DNA from: Streptomyces rapamycinicus NRRL 5491
Lineage (GTDB): Bacteria > Actinomycetota > Actinomycetes > Streptomycetales > Streptomycetaceae
Reading direction: 5' to 3'
Length of the DNA: 64,000 bases
Assembly (NCBI RefSeq): GCF_024298965.1
Contig: NZ_CP085193.1
Coordinates: 7,688,001 to 7,752,000 of the forward strand
The notes beneath the pieces were generated by a model. It worked only from the letters and a program-made list of their open reading frames with translations. It had not been told where the DNA came from and did no database searches. Below, piece after piece: positions 1 through 18,565 of the stretch (its first letter is position 1; every line of letters starts with the position of its first letter). Made by a program: the position numbers and the translations under genes.

Positions 1-11024
<11,024 letters not shown>

Positions 11025-11050
11025 CTGACGTGCGGGGGCGGACGGTGGTC

Positions 11051-11266
11051 TCAGGACCGGTTGAATCGGTCGGGGTCGTTGTGGTCGCGATGGCGGGGGC
11101 ACTGACATGGCGGCCACGCTTGCCCCAGTGAGTAGACGTCGCCCTTCTGCCCGTCGAGGACGGCCACGATCGCGCGTCGGGTGGTGACGATCCCGTTGCG
11201 CGCCATGGTGTAGACGCGCATCGTCATCTTCGGTCGTTCGCCCCGGTCAGGCCGGTTGCCGACCAT
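11051..11266 (-). CDS. Small conserved-type protein of unknown function
   Basis: A 71-residue protein. Its ATG overlaps the stop of the upstream gene (TGATG), so the two are translationally coupled. The middle of the protein (TRRAIVAVLDGQKGDVYSLG) looks structured and the C-terminus is His/Asp/Arg-rich with one Cys pair (PPCQCP). I recognise no family. It converges on the PKS gene with only about 26 bp between the stops. The tight coupling supports a real gene. Confidence 0.55.
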   Translation of the reverse strand: MVGNRPDRGERPKMTMRVYTMARNGIVTTRRAIVAVLDGQKGDVYSLGQAWPPCQCPRHRDHNDPDRFNRS

Positions 11267-11595
11267 CAGCGGTCCTCCTCTCCCGGTACGGGGGCGAGGA
11301 GTTGGAGCAGGCTGCGCAGGCTCCGCTTCACCGCGCCGAGGTGGTAGGCCAGTTCTTCGGGAGTGGCGTCGGCCAGGTCAAGGGTTTCGGCTCCCGTGAG
11401 GGTCTGTCCGGCGACGATCACGACGGCCTGCTCAAGGCCGTCGCGGGTGGGCTTTCCGGCCGCGACGCACGCGGGGCACAGGCCCGAACGCGGCGCGGTG
11501 GGGTTGTGGGGCCCGAAGTCGCCGGGGGTTGCGCACAGAGCGCACCCGGGGGACAGGACGGGGGCGCTCGGCGGGTTCGTGGTCTCCATGGCCAC
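11266..11595 (-). CDS. Small CxxC-containing protein of unknown function
   Basis: A 109-residue protein, first gene of a two-gene minus-strand operon. The GTG start at 11595 has a GGAG about 7 bases upstream; an ATG lies two codons in. Two Cys pairs (CALC and CPAC, about residues 18-44) could bind zinc, and the C-terminal half is predicted helical with Leu-rich heptads. It is transcribed divergently from the DUF5753 regulator, and such small proteins often accompany these regulators in Streptomyces. The function is unknown. Confidence 0.6.
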   Translation of the reverse strand: MAMETTNPPSAPVLSPGCALCATPGDFGPHNPTAPRSGLCPACVAAGKPTRDGLEQAVVIVAGQTLTGAETLDLADATPEELAYHLGAVKRSLRSLLQLLAPVPGEEDR

Positions 11596-11610
11596 CGGCC
11601 ACTCCTCTCC

Positions 11611-11626
11611 GTAGTGATTCCACTAC
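11611..11626. promoter_or_regulatory. Inverted repeat between divergent genes, candidate operator
   Basis: GTAGTG-ATTC-CACTAC is a perfect 6-bp inverted repeat in the 107-bp gap between the small minus-strand operon and the XRE regulator gene. Its position makes autoregulation by the XRE protein plausible. This is inference only. Confidence 0.35.
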
Positions 11627-11702
11627 CAAGCGAGTTCAGCGTGGCCTACTGTGGAGACCCGTTCAACGTGTCAGCACAGGATGGAAGGCCAGGGAACGAC
11701 CT

Positions 11703-12536
11703 GTGAACAAGAACGAGTTGAACCCGGACGCCTCGCCCGAGGCGGCCTATGGCGCGCGTTTACGGAGCCTGCGGGAGGCTCGTGGCTGGACTCAAGAGGA
11801 CCTTGCCGCACGTGCGGAATATTCCAGTGTGCATGTTTCGGCCGTCGAAAATGGTCGGAAACCTCCGACCCTCCGTTTCTCGCGCAGCGCGGACCGCGCC
11901 TTCGGCATCGAGGGTGAAGACACGTTTGAGCGCCAGTTCCGCGAGATCCGCCATGGCAGCCTGCTGGAGGGGTTCCCGGAGTTCGTCGACCACGAGGGGC
12001 GCGCGGCGGAGATCCGGCTGTACGAAGTGGGGGTCATTCCAGGTCTGCTTCAGACACCGGAATATGCAACGGTCCTGGCGGACAGCACCGTCAAGCGGGG
12101 GGCGATCACAGCCGAGCAGGCGGAGGAGCGGGTCACGCTCCTCGCGGAGCGGCAGACCGCGCTCGTCCGGACGCCCCCGCCGCTGATCTCTGCGGTGCTG
12201 GACGAAAGCTGTCTGTGTCGGCCCGTCGGTGCACCCGCCGTCATGAACGCCCAGTTGGAGCGGCTGATCGAGTTCGCCGAGCTGCCGAACACCGTGCTCC
12301 AGGTCGCTCCGTTCAGCATGGGGGCTCGCCGACCGTTCGACCTGCCGGTCACCATCCTCACGATGTCGGACCGGTCGCTCCTGTCGTACGCCGAGTCCGC
12401 CCAGCGGGGGCATCTGGAACGGGACGGCAGGTTCGTCCTGCCCGTGCTGGCGGCCTACCATCAGCTACAGGCCGAAGCCTGCTCGCAGGCGGAATCTGTG
12501 ACCACGATCAGTCAGTTGCGAAAGGGCACCCCGTGA
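11703..12536 (+). CDS. XRE-family regulator with DUF5753 (WhiJ-like)
   Basis: A 277-residue protein from the GTG at 11703; the frame is open further upstream but homology begins here. Residues about 15-75 form a Cro/C1 helix-turn-helix (RLRSLREARGWTQEDLA, with SVHVSAVENG as recognition region). The rest is DUF5753, with EVGVIPGLLQTPEYA and a C-terminal TMSDRSLLSYAESAQ block. Family members (WhiJ-type) are developmental or antibiotic regulators that work with small DUF397 proteins, and a DUF397 gene follows directly with a GTGA overlap. Codon 20 is TTA, so translation may depend on bldA tRNA. A decayed copy of the 3' half lies about 1.9 kb downstream. Confidence 0.9.
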   Translation: MNKNELNPDASPEAAYGARLRSLREARGWTQEDLAARAEYSSVHVSAVENGRKPPTLRFSRSADRAFGIEGEDTFERQFREIRHGSLLEGFPEFVDHEGRAAEIRLYEVGVIPGLLQTPEYATVLADSTVKRGAITAEQAEERVTLLAERQTALVRTPPPLISAVLDESCLCRPVGAPAVMNAQLERLIEFAELPNTVLQVAPFSMGARRPFDLPVTILTMSDRSLLSYAESAQRGHLERDGRFVLPVLAAYHQLQAEACSQAESVTTISQLRKGTP

Positions 12537-12742
12537 CGACCGAATCCCCCCGTTGGTTCAAGTCCTCCTACAGCAACAACGGCGGCCAGTGCATAGAGGT
12601 CGCCGCCAACCTCGTCGCCTCGCGCGGCGTGGTCCCCGTCCGTGACAGCAAGGACCCGCACGGCCCGGCGCTCATGTTCGAGCCGACCGCCTGGTCGTCG
12701 TTCGTATCCGCCGTCAGGTGCGGGGAGTTCCCCACCACCTGA
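12533..12742 (+). CDS. DUF397 protein, partner of the upstream XRE regulator
   Basis: A 69-residue protein whose GTG overlaps the upstream stop as GTGA. It shows the full DUF397 pattern: WFKSSYSNNGGQCIEVA, then VPVRDSKDPHGPAL and a C-terminal FVSAVRCGEF. DUF397 proteins are obligate-looking partners of DUF5753 regulators and are thought to modulate them, but their biochemistry is poorly defined. A GC hairpin about 30 bp after the stop probably ends the transcript. Confidence 0.92.
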   Translation: MTTESPRWFKSSYSNNGGQCIEVAANLVASRGVVPVRDSKDPHGPALMFEPTAWSSFVSAVRCGEFPTT

Positions 12743-12771
12743 TCCAGCCGCCAACCAGCGACCGAAGCGAT

Positions 12772-12792
12772 CGGCCCCCGGCCCGGGGGCCG
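12772..12792 (+). terminator. Hairpin after the DUF397 gene
   Basis: CGGCCCCCGG and CCGGGGGCCG form a perfect 10-bp inverted repeat around a single base, so the usable stem is somewhat shorter. No T-run follows, as is usual for Streptomyces terminators. Confidence 0.6.
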
Positions 12793-12989
12793 TCGTCGTG
12801 TCGGCACACTGCCGCGCCGCCCGCGTCCGGCTCCGCTCTGACCTGCGCCTGCTCGGTGCCGGTTCGGCCGAAGGCTCGGGGAAGAAGGATTCACTCCGCA
12901 CATCCCCAAGCAGGGCAACGTAGATGCCTACCCGTGGGATGTGGCTTTGGCCGCCCTTAGCCCTCGGCACGGACCCGGTCGAGGTAGTC

Positions 12990-14048
12990 ATGACGATCGG
13001 AGAGGCTGACGTGCACCGACGCCGGTTCCTGACTGCCTCCGCCTACTCCATGGCCGCCACCGTGCTGCCGCTGGGCTACGTCAAGGAGATGGCCGAACGT
13101 ACCGCCGCCGCCCGCGGCGGAGCCGTCATCGGCGCCGCGGAGGTCACCGCGGTGCGCGACATGGTGGGGCTGTTCGCCGAGATGGACGAACGCCTCGGCG
13201 GCCGGCACGGACGGGCCGCGTTCGTGCAGTACCTCATCACCGACATCACGCCGCTGTGCCAGGCCCGCTTCCACAACGACGACCTGCGCTGCCAGATGCT
13301 CCCCCTCGCCTCCTCCGCCGCCCACCTGGCGGGATGGAAGGCGTACGACAGCGGCGAACAGGGCCTGGCACAGCGGTACTACCTGCAGTCCTTCGCCCTG
13401 GCGGTGGAGTCCGGCGAGCCCGGCCAGGACGGGTTCGTGATGCGCACCATGTCCCAGCAGGGCATGAAGCTGCACCGCCCCGAGCACTGCCTCGACCTGG
13501 CCGCGAGCGGTCTTGCCCGCGCCAACGGCCAGGTTCCGGCTCATGCCCAAGCGCTGTTCCACATCACCCACGCTCACGCCCTGGCCAAGACCGGCCAACG
13601 CCGCCAGGCGGTCGCCGAGATCGAAGCCGCCCGCGCAGCCCTGGACACAGGCCGTGGCGACCAGGTCCCGTTCTGGGCACTGGCCTGGGGGCCGCCGGAG
13701 GCGACCGTCGTCTCCCGTACCGCCAAGGTCCTCGAAGACCTCGGCGATCACCGGCGTGCCAGCCAGTACTACGCCCACGCCGCCGCCTCCCGCCCCTCCG
13801 GTACCTACGCACGCATCGTCGCCCTGGATCTGGTCGCCGCCGCCGAGTCCCAGCTCAACCAGGGCAGCGTCGAAGAGGCATGCACCACGTGGAGCCGGGC
13901 GATGGACCGCATGGACGGCGTGGCCTCCGCCCGCACCCGCAAGGCGGTACGGAACATACGCCGCAACCTCGCCCCCTACCGCAGTCGCGGGCTGCGATGC
14001 GCCGCCGACCTCGATGAACGCGCCACCAGCTTCCTCACCCGCGTCTGA
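12990..14048 (+). CDS. TPR-type regulator-like protein lacking a DNA-binding domain
   Basis: A 352-residue protein from the ATG at 12990, preceded by GAGGT; an in-frame ATG also lies at 12924. It begins TIGEADVHRRRFLT and continues with helical TPR-like repeats (GWKAYDSGEQGLAQRYYLQS, AHAQALFHITHAHALAKTGQ). This matches, from memory, the C-terminal part of Streptomyces XRE regulators in which an HTH precedes this region. No HTH is present, and the 250 bp upstream contain stops in all frames. It is either a stand-alone TPR protein or the surviving 3' part of a regulator. It sits in the accessory block between the DUF397 gene and a decayed regulator copy. Confidence 0.75.
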   Translation: MTIGEADVHRRRFLTASAYSMAATVLPLGYVKEMAERTAAARGGAVIGAAEVTAVRDMVGLFAEMDERLGGRHGRAAFVQYLITDITPLCQARFHNDDLRCQMLPLASSAAHLAGWKAYDSGEQGLAQRYYLQSFALAVESGEPGQDGFVMRTMSQQGMKLHRPEHCLDLAASGLARANGQVPAHAQALFHITHAHALAKTGQRRQAVAEIEAARAALDTGRGDQVPFWALAWGPPEATVVSRTAKVLEDLGDHRRASQYYAHAAASRPSGTYARIVALDLVAAAESQLNQGSVEEACTTWSRAMDRMDGVASARTRKAVRNIRRNLAPYRSRGLRCAADLDERATSFLTRV

Positions 14049-14162
14049 CCGACAACGGGCCCTAGGCACCCGGTCGTCTTCCGCGATGTGGGGCTCGCTG
14101 CCCAGTCTCCGGGCTGAGCGGATCAAAGATCGCTCCCTTGGATCGCACCCGATGCGTCTGTG

Positions 14163-14291
14163 CTCCAAGTCGCCCTGCTCGACATGGGGGCGCGCCGCCC
14201 GTTCGACCTGCCGCTCTATATCCCGACGATGTCGGACCGTTCGCTCATGTCATACGCGGAGTCCGCCCAGCGGGGCCAATTTGAACGGGAA
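14163..14291 (+). pseudogene. Remnant of a DUF5753 regulator gene
   Basis: These bases encode a block matching residues about 200-243 of the intact regulator at 11703-12536 (MGARRPFDLP, then TMSDRSL and YAESAQRG). The match ends abruptly, followed by a duplicated GGGTCTCGGTTCAGG and unrelated sequence. There is no start, no HTH and no N-terminal half, so this is a decayed second copy. Confidence 0.85.
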
Positions 14292-14600
14292 AGCACCTCA
14301 GTCGTGCGGGTCTCGGTTCAGGATCGGGTCTCGGTTCAGGTCGGTATGGGCTTCTCGGCTCGGTCGGGTGCGGGTTTCGTCTCGCGCCTTCGGCGCAATT
14401 GAGCAGCGGCGGCGGGGCGGGGGGTTCGCGCCGCGTCGCCGGACGCCGGGCCGGTGGATGCGAGCGCCGGTGGCGGCACCTGCGCCCGGGAGCTGGGGCC
14501 GATACCGGACTGACGGCCCCTCCGAGCACCCCTCGATAAAACGCTTGATCTGAAGCAACTAATTTGGCAGACGTTTCGGAGAGGGGTACCCCCAACCCCT

Positions 14601-14718
14601 GACAGCAAGGACCCGCACGGCCCGGCGCTCATGTTCGAGCCGACCGCCTGGGAGTTCCCCGCCACCTGACCCAGTCGGCAACCAGCCACCGAAGCGATCG
14701 GCCCCCGGACCGGGGCCG
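14601..14718 (+). pseudogene. Remnant of a DUF397 gene with its terminator
   Basis: Bases 14601-14669 encode DSKDPHGPALMFEPTAW, followed by EFPAT and a stop. This equals the C-terminus of the intact DUF397 protein with an internal deletion of about nine residues. The downstream non-coding sequence also matches the intact locus, including the hairpin (CGGCCCC/GGGGCCG at about 14700-14718). The similarity running past the stop shows a copied DNA segment rather than convergence. Confidence 0.85.
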
Positions 14719-14826
14719 TCGTCATGGTGTGCCCAGCTGGTCTGCGCAGGCGTTACACGGTCTGTCAACCTGTTCCAACCCGGGTGCCGGTCCCCCTATT
14801 GTGTTTACCGTCGGTGAGCAACCGAT

Positions 14827-17478
14827 GTGCCAACGGGGGTGCGAGATGAATCCGATGACGTGGACGGGGCTGAGCCCGTCGACACAGGGCTGAGCGGCAT
14901 GGCCGAGGCAAATGCCATCGGGCGGGACGGCGCGTGCGGGGCGGCGTCGAACACAATCAATGGTGGTGTGTTCTTCCACGCCGTGATCCAGGGGCGGGAC
15001 ATCACCGTACAGTTGCCGCCGCAGGTCACCCCGGCGCTGTCCGCACTCCCTCCAGCGTCCGGCACTTTCACCGGTCGTGAGAAGCAGGTTGAGCGGTTAC
15101 TCGAGGGCCTCGCTCCCGGCAGGGAGCAGCGGAAAGCACCGCTGCTGGCGGCGGTCGCGGGGATGGCCGGAGTTGGCAAGACCGAACTGGTGGTACAGAC
15201 AGCCACCCGGGCGTTGAAGGAGCCGGGCTGGTTTCCCGGCGGCGTGCTGTTCGTCGACATGTTCGGCTACGACAGGGAACGCCGACTGCCTCCAGACCAC
15301 GCCCTGGACGGTCTGTTACGGGCTCTGGGAATGCCCGGCGAACACATCCCCGATGGTCTACAGGACCGTACGCGGCTGTATCGCAGTGTGCTGTCCGCCT
15401 TCGCGGAACAGGGACGGCGGATACTGGTCGTCATCGACAACGCCTCCGACGAGGAGCAAGCTCGCCCTCTGCTGCCCACCGACGGCACCACCGCTGCTCT
15501 GCTCACCTCCCGTCACACTCTGGACGTTGACGCCCGTCTGCACGACCTCGACGTCCTCGACGTGCGATCCTCCACCGAGTTGCTCAACCAAGCCCTGCAC
15601 AACGCCCTTGGCCCTGGCGACACCCGTGTGCAGGACGAGCCAGAGCACGCGAAGGCAATCGCCCGGCTTTGTGCCGGCCTGCCGCTGGCCCTGCGTATCG
15701 CAGCCGCCCTACTGGCTGATGCTCCTAAGCGGCCGCTGGTGTCCCTGGCTCTGGCCCTTGAAGCAGAGCACCGCCGGCTGGACCGGCTCCGCCGCGAGGA
15801 GCGCGCGGTACGCGCTGCCTTCGATCTCTCCCACCAGCACCTCGGCCACCAACAGGCCCGCCTGTTCCGGTTGCTGTCGCTCAACCCTGGCGACGACCTT
15901 TCTACCGAGAGCGCTGCCAACCTTGCCGACGACGACCTGTACGAGGTGGAGGGACTCCTTCAAGACCTGGCCCGCGCCCACCTGCTCGAACCTGCACACG
16001 TCTGGGGCCGCTGGCGGTTTCACGACCTCGTGCGCCTGTATGCCGACGAGAAGGGCCGCCTCCACGCGGACAGCGATGAACGTAACGTGGCCCGCTCCCG
16101 TCTCTTTGCCTACTACCAGACCACCGCGGAGGCCGCCAGCACCCATCTGGACACGCGACGCGGCACCCCCTCGGCCTGCTTTCCGGACCGCGATGGCGCA
16201 CTGGCCTGGCTGGATGCCGAACGCCCTAACCTCGTTGCCACCGTCACCGCCGCTCCGCGATTCGGCCTCCAGAAAACCAGCTTCGACCTTGCGGATGCTC
16301 TTACCCGGTACCTCCACGACTGCTATGCCTTTGATGACTGGGTGACCGTCACGACGACGGCCCTGGCCATTTGTCGTGAGTTTGATGACCGCTGCGGTGA
16401 GGCAGTGGCGCTGAACCAGCTCGGTCTTGCCTTTGCCGGTTTGCGGCGGTTCGGCGAGGCCATCGACGCCCATGACAAGGCCGCAATCGTCTATCGCGGC
16501 CTCGGGGACCGCGACGGTGAAGCGGGGGCGCTGACGAATCTCGGCAGCGCGCTGACTGGGCTGCGGCGGTTCGACGATGCCATCACCGCGCATACCCGGG
16601 CGGTCACCATTTTCCATGAAACCGGCGACGGCCAGAAGGAAGGGCATGCGCTCAGCAACCTCGGCAGCGCGCTGACTGGGCTGCGGCGGTTCGACGATGC
16701 TCTAATCGCCTACACCCAGGCGGCCACCATTTTCAATAAGAATGGCAACCGCCGGGATGCTGCCCATGCGCTGAACAACGTTGGCGGCGTCTTGACCGAG
16801 CTGCGGCAGTTCGAAAAGGCCGTCGAATACCATGCGGCGGCTGCCACCATCTTTCGCACCCACGGTGACCGCCACAGTGAAGCACTCGCGTTTAACAACC
16901 TTGGCCGGGCTCTGGTCGGGCTGCGGCGGTTCGACCAGGCCATCAACGCTCATGCCAAGGCAGCCGAGATCTACGGTGAGGCCGGCGATCGCCACCGTGA
17001 AGGCGTTGCGCTGAACAACCATGGCCTGGCTCTGGTCGAGGTAGGACGGTTCGGCGAGGCCATCGATGCTCACACCCAGGCCGCCGCTATTTTCCGTGAG
17101 ACCAGTGACCGCCATGGTGAAAGCCAAGCGCTGAACAATCTCGGTCGGCCTCTGGGCGAGATGGGACGGTTGAGCGAGGCTATCGACGCTCACACCCGGG
17201 CTGCGGCCATCTACTGCGACCTCGGCGATCGCCACCGTGAAGGATTGGCATTGCACAACCTCGGCGCCACTCTGTCGAAGGCGGGGCGATTCAAGGAAGC
17301 CATCGACGTCCAAACGAAGGCGCTCACCATCTTCCGGGAAACCGGCGACCGCCACCTTGAGGGCCTAGCCTTGCACAACCTCAGCAACGCTCTGTTGGCG
17401 AGGGGACAATTCAAGAAGGCGATCCACGCCCGAACGAAGGCCCTCACCATTTTCCGGGAAACCGGTAACCACCCCTGA
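14827..17478 (+). CDS. STAND NTPase (NB-ARC) with nine C-terminal TPR repeats
   Basis: Up to 883 residues from the GTG at 14827; a GTG at 14839 is an alternative. Residues about 80-420 form an NB-ARC/STAND module: P-loop GMAGVGKT near 113, Walker B ILVVIDNA near 200, TSRHTL near 225 and GLPLAL near 281. Residues 521-880 are nine TPR units of 40 residues with the pattern ALNNLG..L...GRF.EAI.AH..A..IFRE.GDR, ending abruptly after the ninth. No effector domain is obvious in the first 80 residues. STAND proteins are signal-sensing switches, and in bacteria some serve regulation and some phage defence; no choice can be made here. Codons 91 and 164 are TTA, suggesting bldA-dependent translation. 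It stands alone, converging on the acyltransferase gene. Confidence 0.88.
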   Translation: MPTGVRDESDDVDGAEPVDTGLSGMAEANAIGRDGACGAASNTINGGVFFHAVIQGRDITVQLPPQVTPALSALPPASGTFTGREKQVERLLEGLAPGREQRKAPLLAAVAGMAGVGKTELVVQTATRALKEPGWFPGGVLFVDMFGYDRERRLPPDHALDGLLRALGMPGEHIPDGLQDRTRLYRSVLSAFAEQGRRILVVIDNASDEEQARPLLPTDGTTAALLTSRHTLDVDARLHDLDVLDVRSSTELLNQALHNALGPGDTRVQDEPEHAKAIARLCAGLPLALRIAAALLADAPKRPLVSLALALEAEHRRLDRLRREERAVRAAFDLSHQHLGHQQARLFRLLSLNPGDDLSTESAANLADDDLYEVEGLLQDLARAHLLEPAHVWGRWRFHDLVRLYADEKGRLHADSDERNVARSRLFAYYQTTAEAASTHLDTRRGTPSACFPDRDGALAWLDAERPNLVATVTAAPRFGLQKTSFDLADALTRYLHDCYAFDDWVTVTTTALAICREFDDRCGEAVALNQLGLAFAGLRRFGEAIDAHDKAAIVYRGLGDRDGEAGALTNLGSALTGLRRFDDAITAHTRAVTIFHETGDGQKEGHALSNLGSALTGLRRFDDALIAYTQAATIFNKNGNRRDAAHALNNVGGVLTELRQFEKAVEYHAAAATIFRTHGDRHSEALAFNNLGRALVGLRRFDQAINAHAKAAEIYGEAGDRHREGVALNNHGLALVEVGRFGEAIDAHTQAAAIFRETSDRHGESQALNNLGRPLGEMGRLSEAIDAHTRAAAIYCDLGDRHREGLALHNLGATLSKAGRFKEAIDVQTKALTIFRETGDRHLEGLALHNLSNALLARGQFKKAIHARTKALTIFRETGNHP
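16538..16701 (+). repeat. Near-identical 120-bp period within the TPR coding repeats
   Basis: A segment of about 44 bases ending GGCGGTTCGACGATGC at 16538-16581 recurs with a single difference at 16658-16701, while the other 120-bp units are much more diverged. This indicates a recent unit duplication or gene conversion inside the TPR array. Confidence 0.75.
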
Positions 17479-17522
17479 GGTGCGGGGGGCGAACGGCGCA
17501 CCCCGGACATCCCGCTCGCGCA

Positions 17523-17555
17523 AACGCCCCGTCAACTCGGGGAAGACGGGGCGTT
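17523..17555. terminator. Bidirectional terminator
   Basis: AACGCCCCGTC and GACGGGGCGTT form a perfect 11-bp stem with an 11-base loop in the gap between the convergent STAND and acyltransferase genes. Confidence 0.8.
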
Positions 17556-17592
17556 GAGCGGAGGACCCGCCGCGCGGCGTGTTACGACGTCA

Positions 17593-18531
17593 TCAGCGCT
17601 TGCGGGCGGGTCGCGAGCGTTTGCCCGGGCCCACCGTCACCACCTCGAAGTTGGACTTGGTGCCGTCCAGGCGGTGGAAGAGGTTGTCCGGCCCGGTGAT
17701 GTACATCTTCGACACCCCGGCGCCCTTCAGCGTGTCCACCACCTTCGGCCAGTGGATCGGCAGATCGAAGGTGTCCAGCAGCATCGTGCGCAGCCCGTCG
17801 GCCGTGGTCACTATGGTGCCGTCCTGGTCGGTGACCACGGGCAGCTTCGGGTCGAGGATGTCGTACTTGGGCAGGATCTCCTCGGCGGCCCGGCGCCGCA
17901 GCTCCGCGAACGCGGGCGCGTGCACCGCCGGGACCATGGTGTACATGGAGTAGCCGCCCGCCTGGCTGATCGCCTTCTTGAACCACTCCAGCTCGGTCTC
18001 GCGCAGCGACACCATGAAGAAGCCGTCGTCGAGATAGCCGGAGTAGTCGTACCACTCATCACGCTCGCCGAGTTCGGTGAGGATCTCCGTCAGCTTCTCC
18101 CGCGGAGTGCGGACGAAGGTGTGGGTGACCGCGTCCTGGTACTCCTCGGCGAAGTACGCGTGCTCACAGCGGGCCAGCTCCGCGGTGAGCCGCACCACCT
18201 CGGGGAACGGCAGCGAACTGACGTAGGCCGCGGCCGCCTTCTGCCCGAAGCTGGGGCCCACGCACAGGTCGGCGACCAGTCCGTGGTCCTGCTCCGCCCG
18301 GTCCGCCGAGGCCATCGAGTTCACCAGGAAGGCGATCTGGGTGGCCTCGGAGTAGTCGTCCTCGGAATCGCGGAGCCGGTCGAAGACCGAGTAGCCCAGC
18401 GCCTCGTCGGCCTCGGCGAGCCGCTTCCGGGCGAACGGGTCGAGCGTGAGGAACCTGCCCACCTCGGAGAAGCCGGAGGGTCCCATGCCCGGGAAAACGA
18501 TGGCTGTCTTCGTCTGCTCGGATGCCGTCAT
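17593..18531 (-). CDS. Discrete acyltransferase (FabD/AT fold), probably loading the starter unit onto an ACP
   Basis: A 312-residue protein from the ATG at 18531, preceded by GAGAGTAAGG. It has the AT fold: IVFPGMG at the N-terminus, a nucleophile elbow with Ser94 in GPSFG, and a conserved His in VPAVHAPAF. Two features depart from malonyl-CoA transferases: Pro replaces the His of GHSxG, and the Arg that binds the malonyl carboxylate is missing (ARCEHAYF follows the elbow). This fits a transferase of non-carboxylated acyl groups, such as those in macrolactam and aminopolyol clusters that move an amino-acyl starter between carrier proteins. It is the last gene of an operon with the ABC transporter, 34 bp after the permease. 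The substrate is inferred. Confidence 0.85.
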   Translation of the reverse strand: MTASEQTKTAIVFPGMGPSGFSEVGRFLTLDPFARKRLAEADEALGYSVFDRLRDSEDDYSEATQIAFLVNSMASADRAEQDHGLVADLCVGPSFGQKAAAAYVSSLPFPEVVRLTAELARCEHAYFAEEYQDAVTHTFVRTPREKLTEILTELGERDEWYDYSGYLDDGFFMVSLRETELEWFKKAISQAGGYSMYTMVPAVHAPAFAELRRRAAEEILPKYDILDPKLPVVTDQDGTIVTTADGLRTMLLDTFDLPIHWPKVVDTLKGAGVSKMYITGPDNLFHRLDGTKSNFEVVTVGPGKRSRPARKR

Positions 18532-18565
18532 GGTGTGGTGCCTTACTCTCAAGTCCTGCCGGGGA

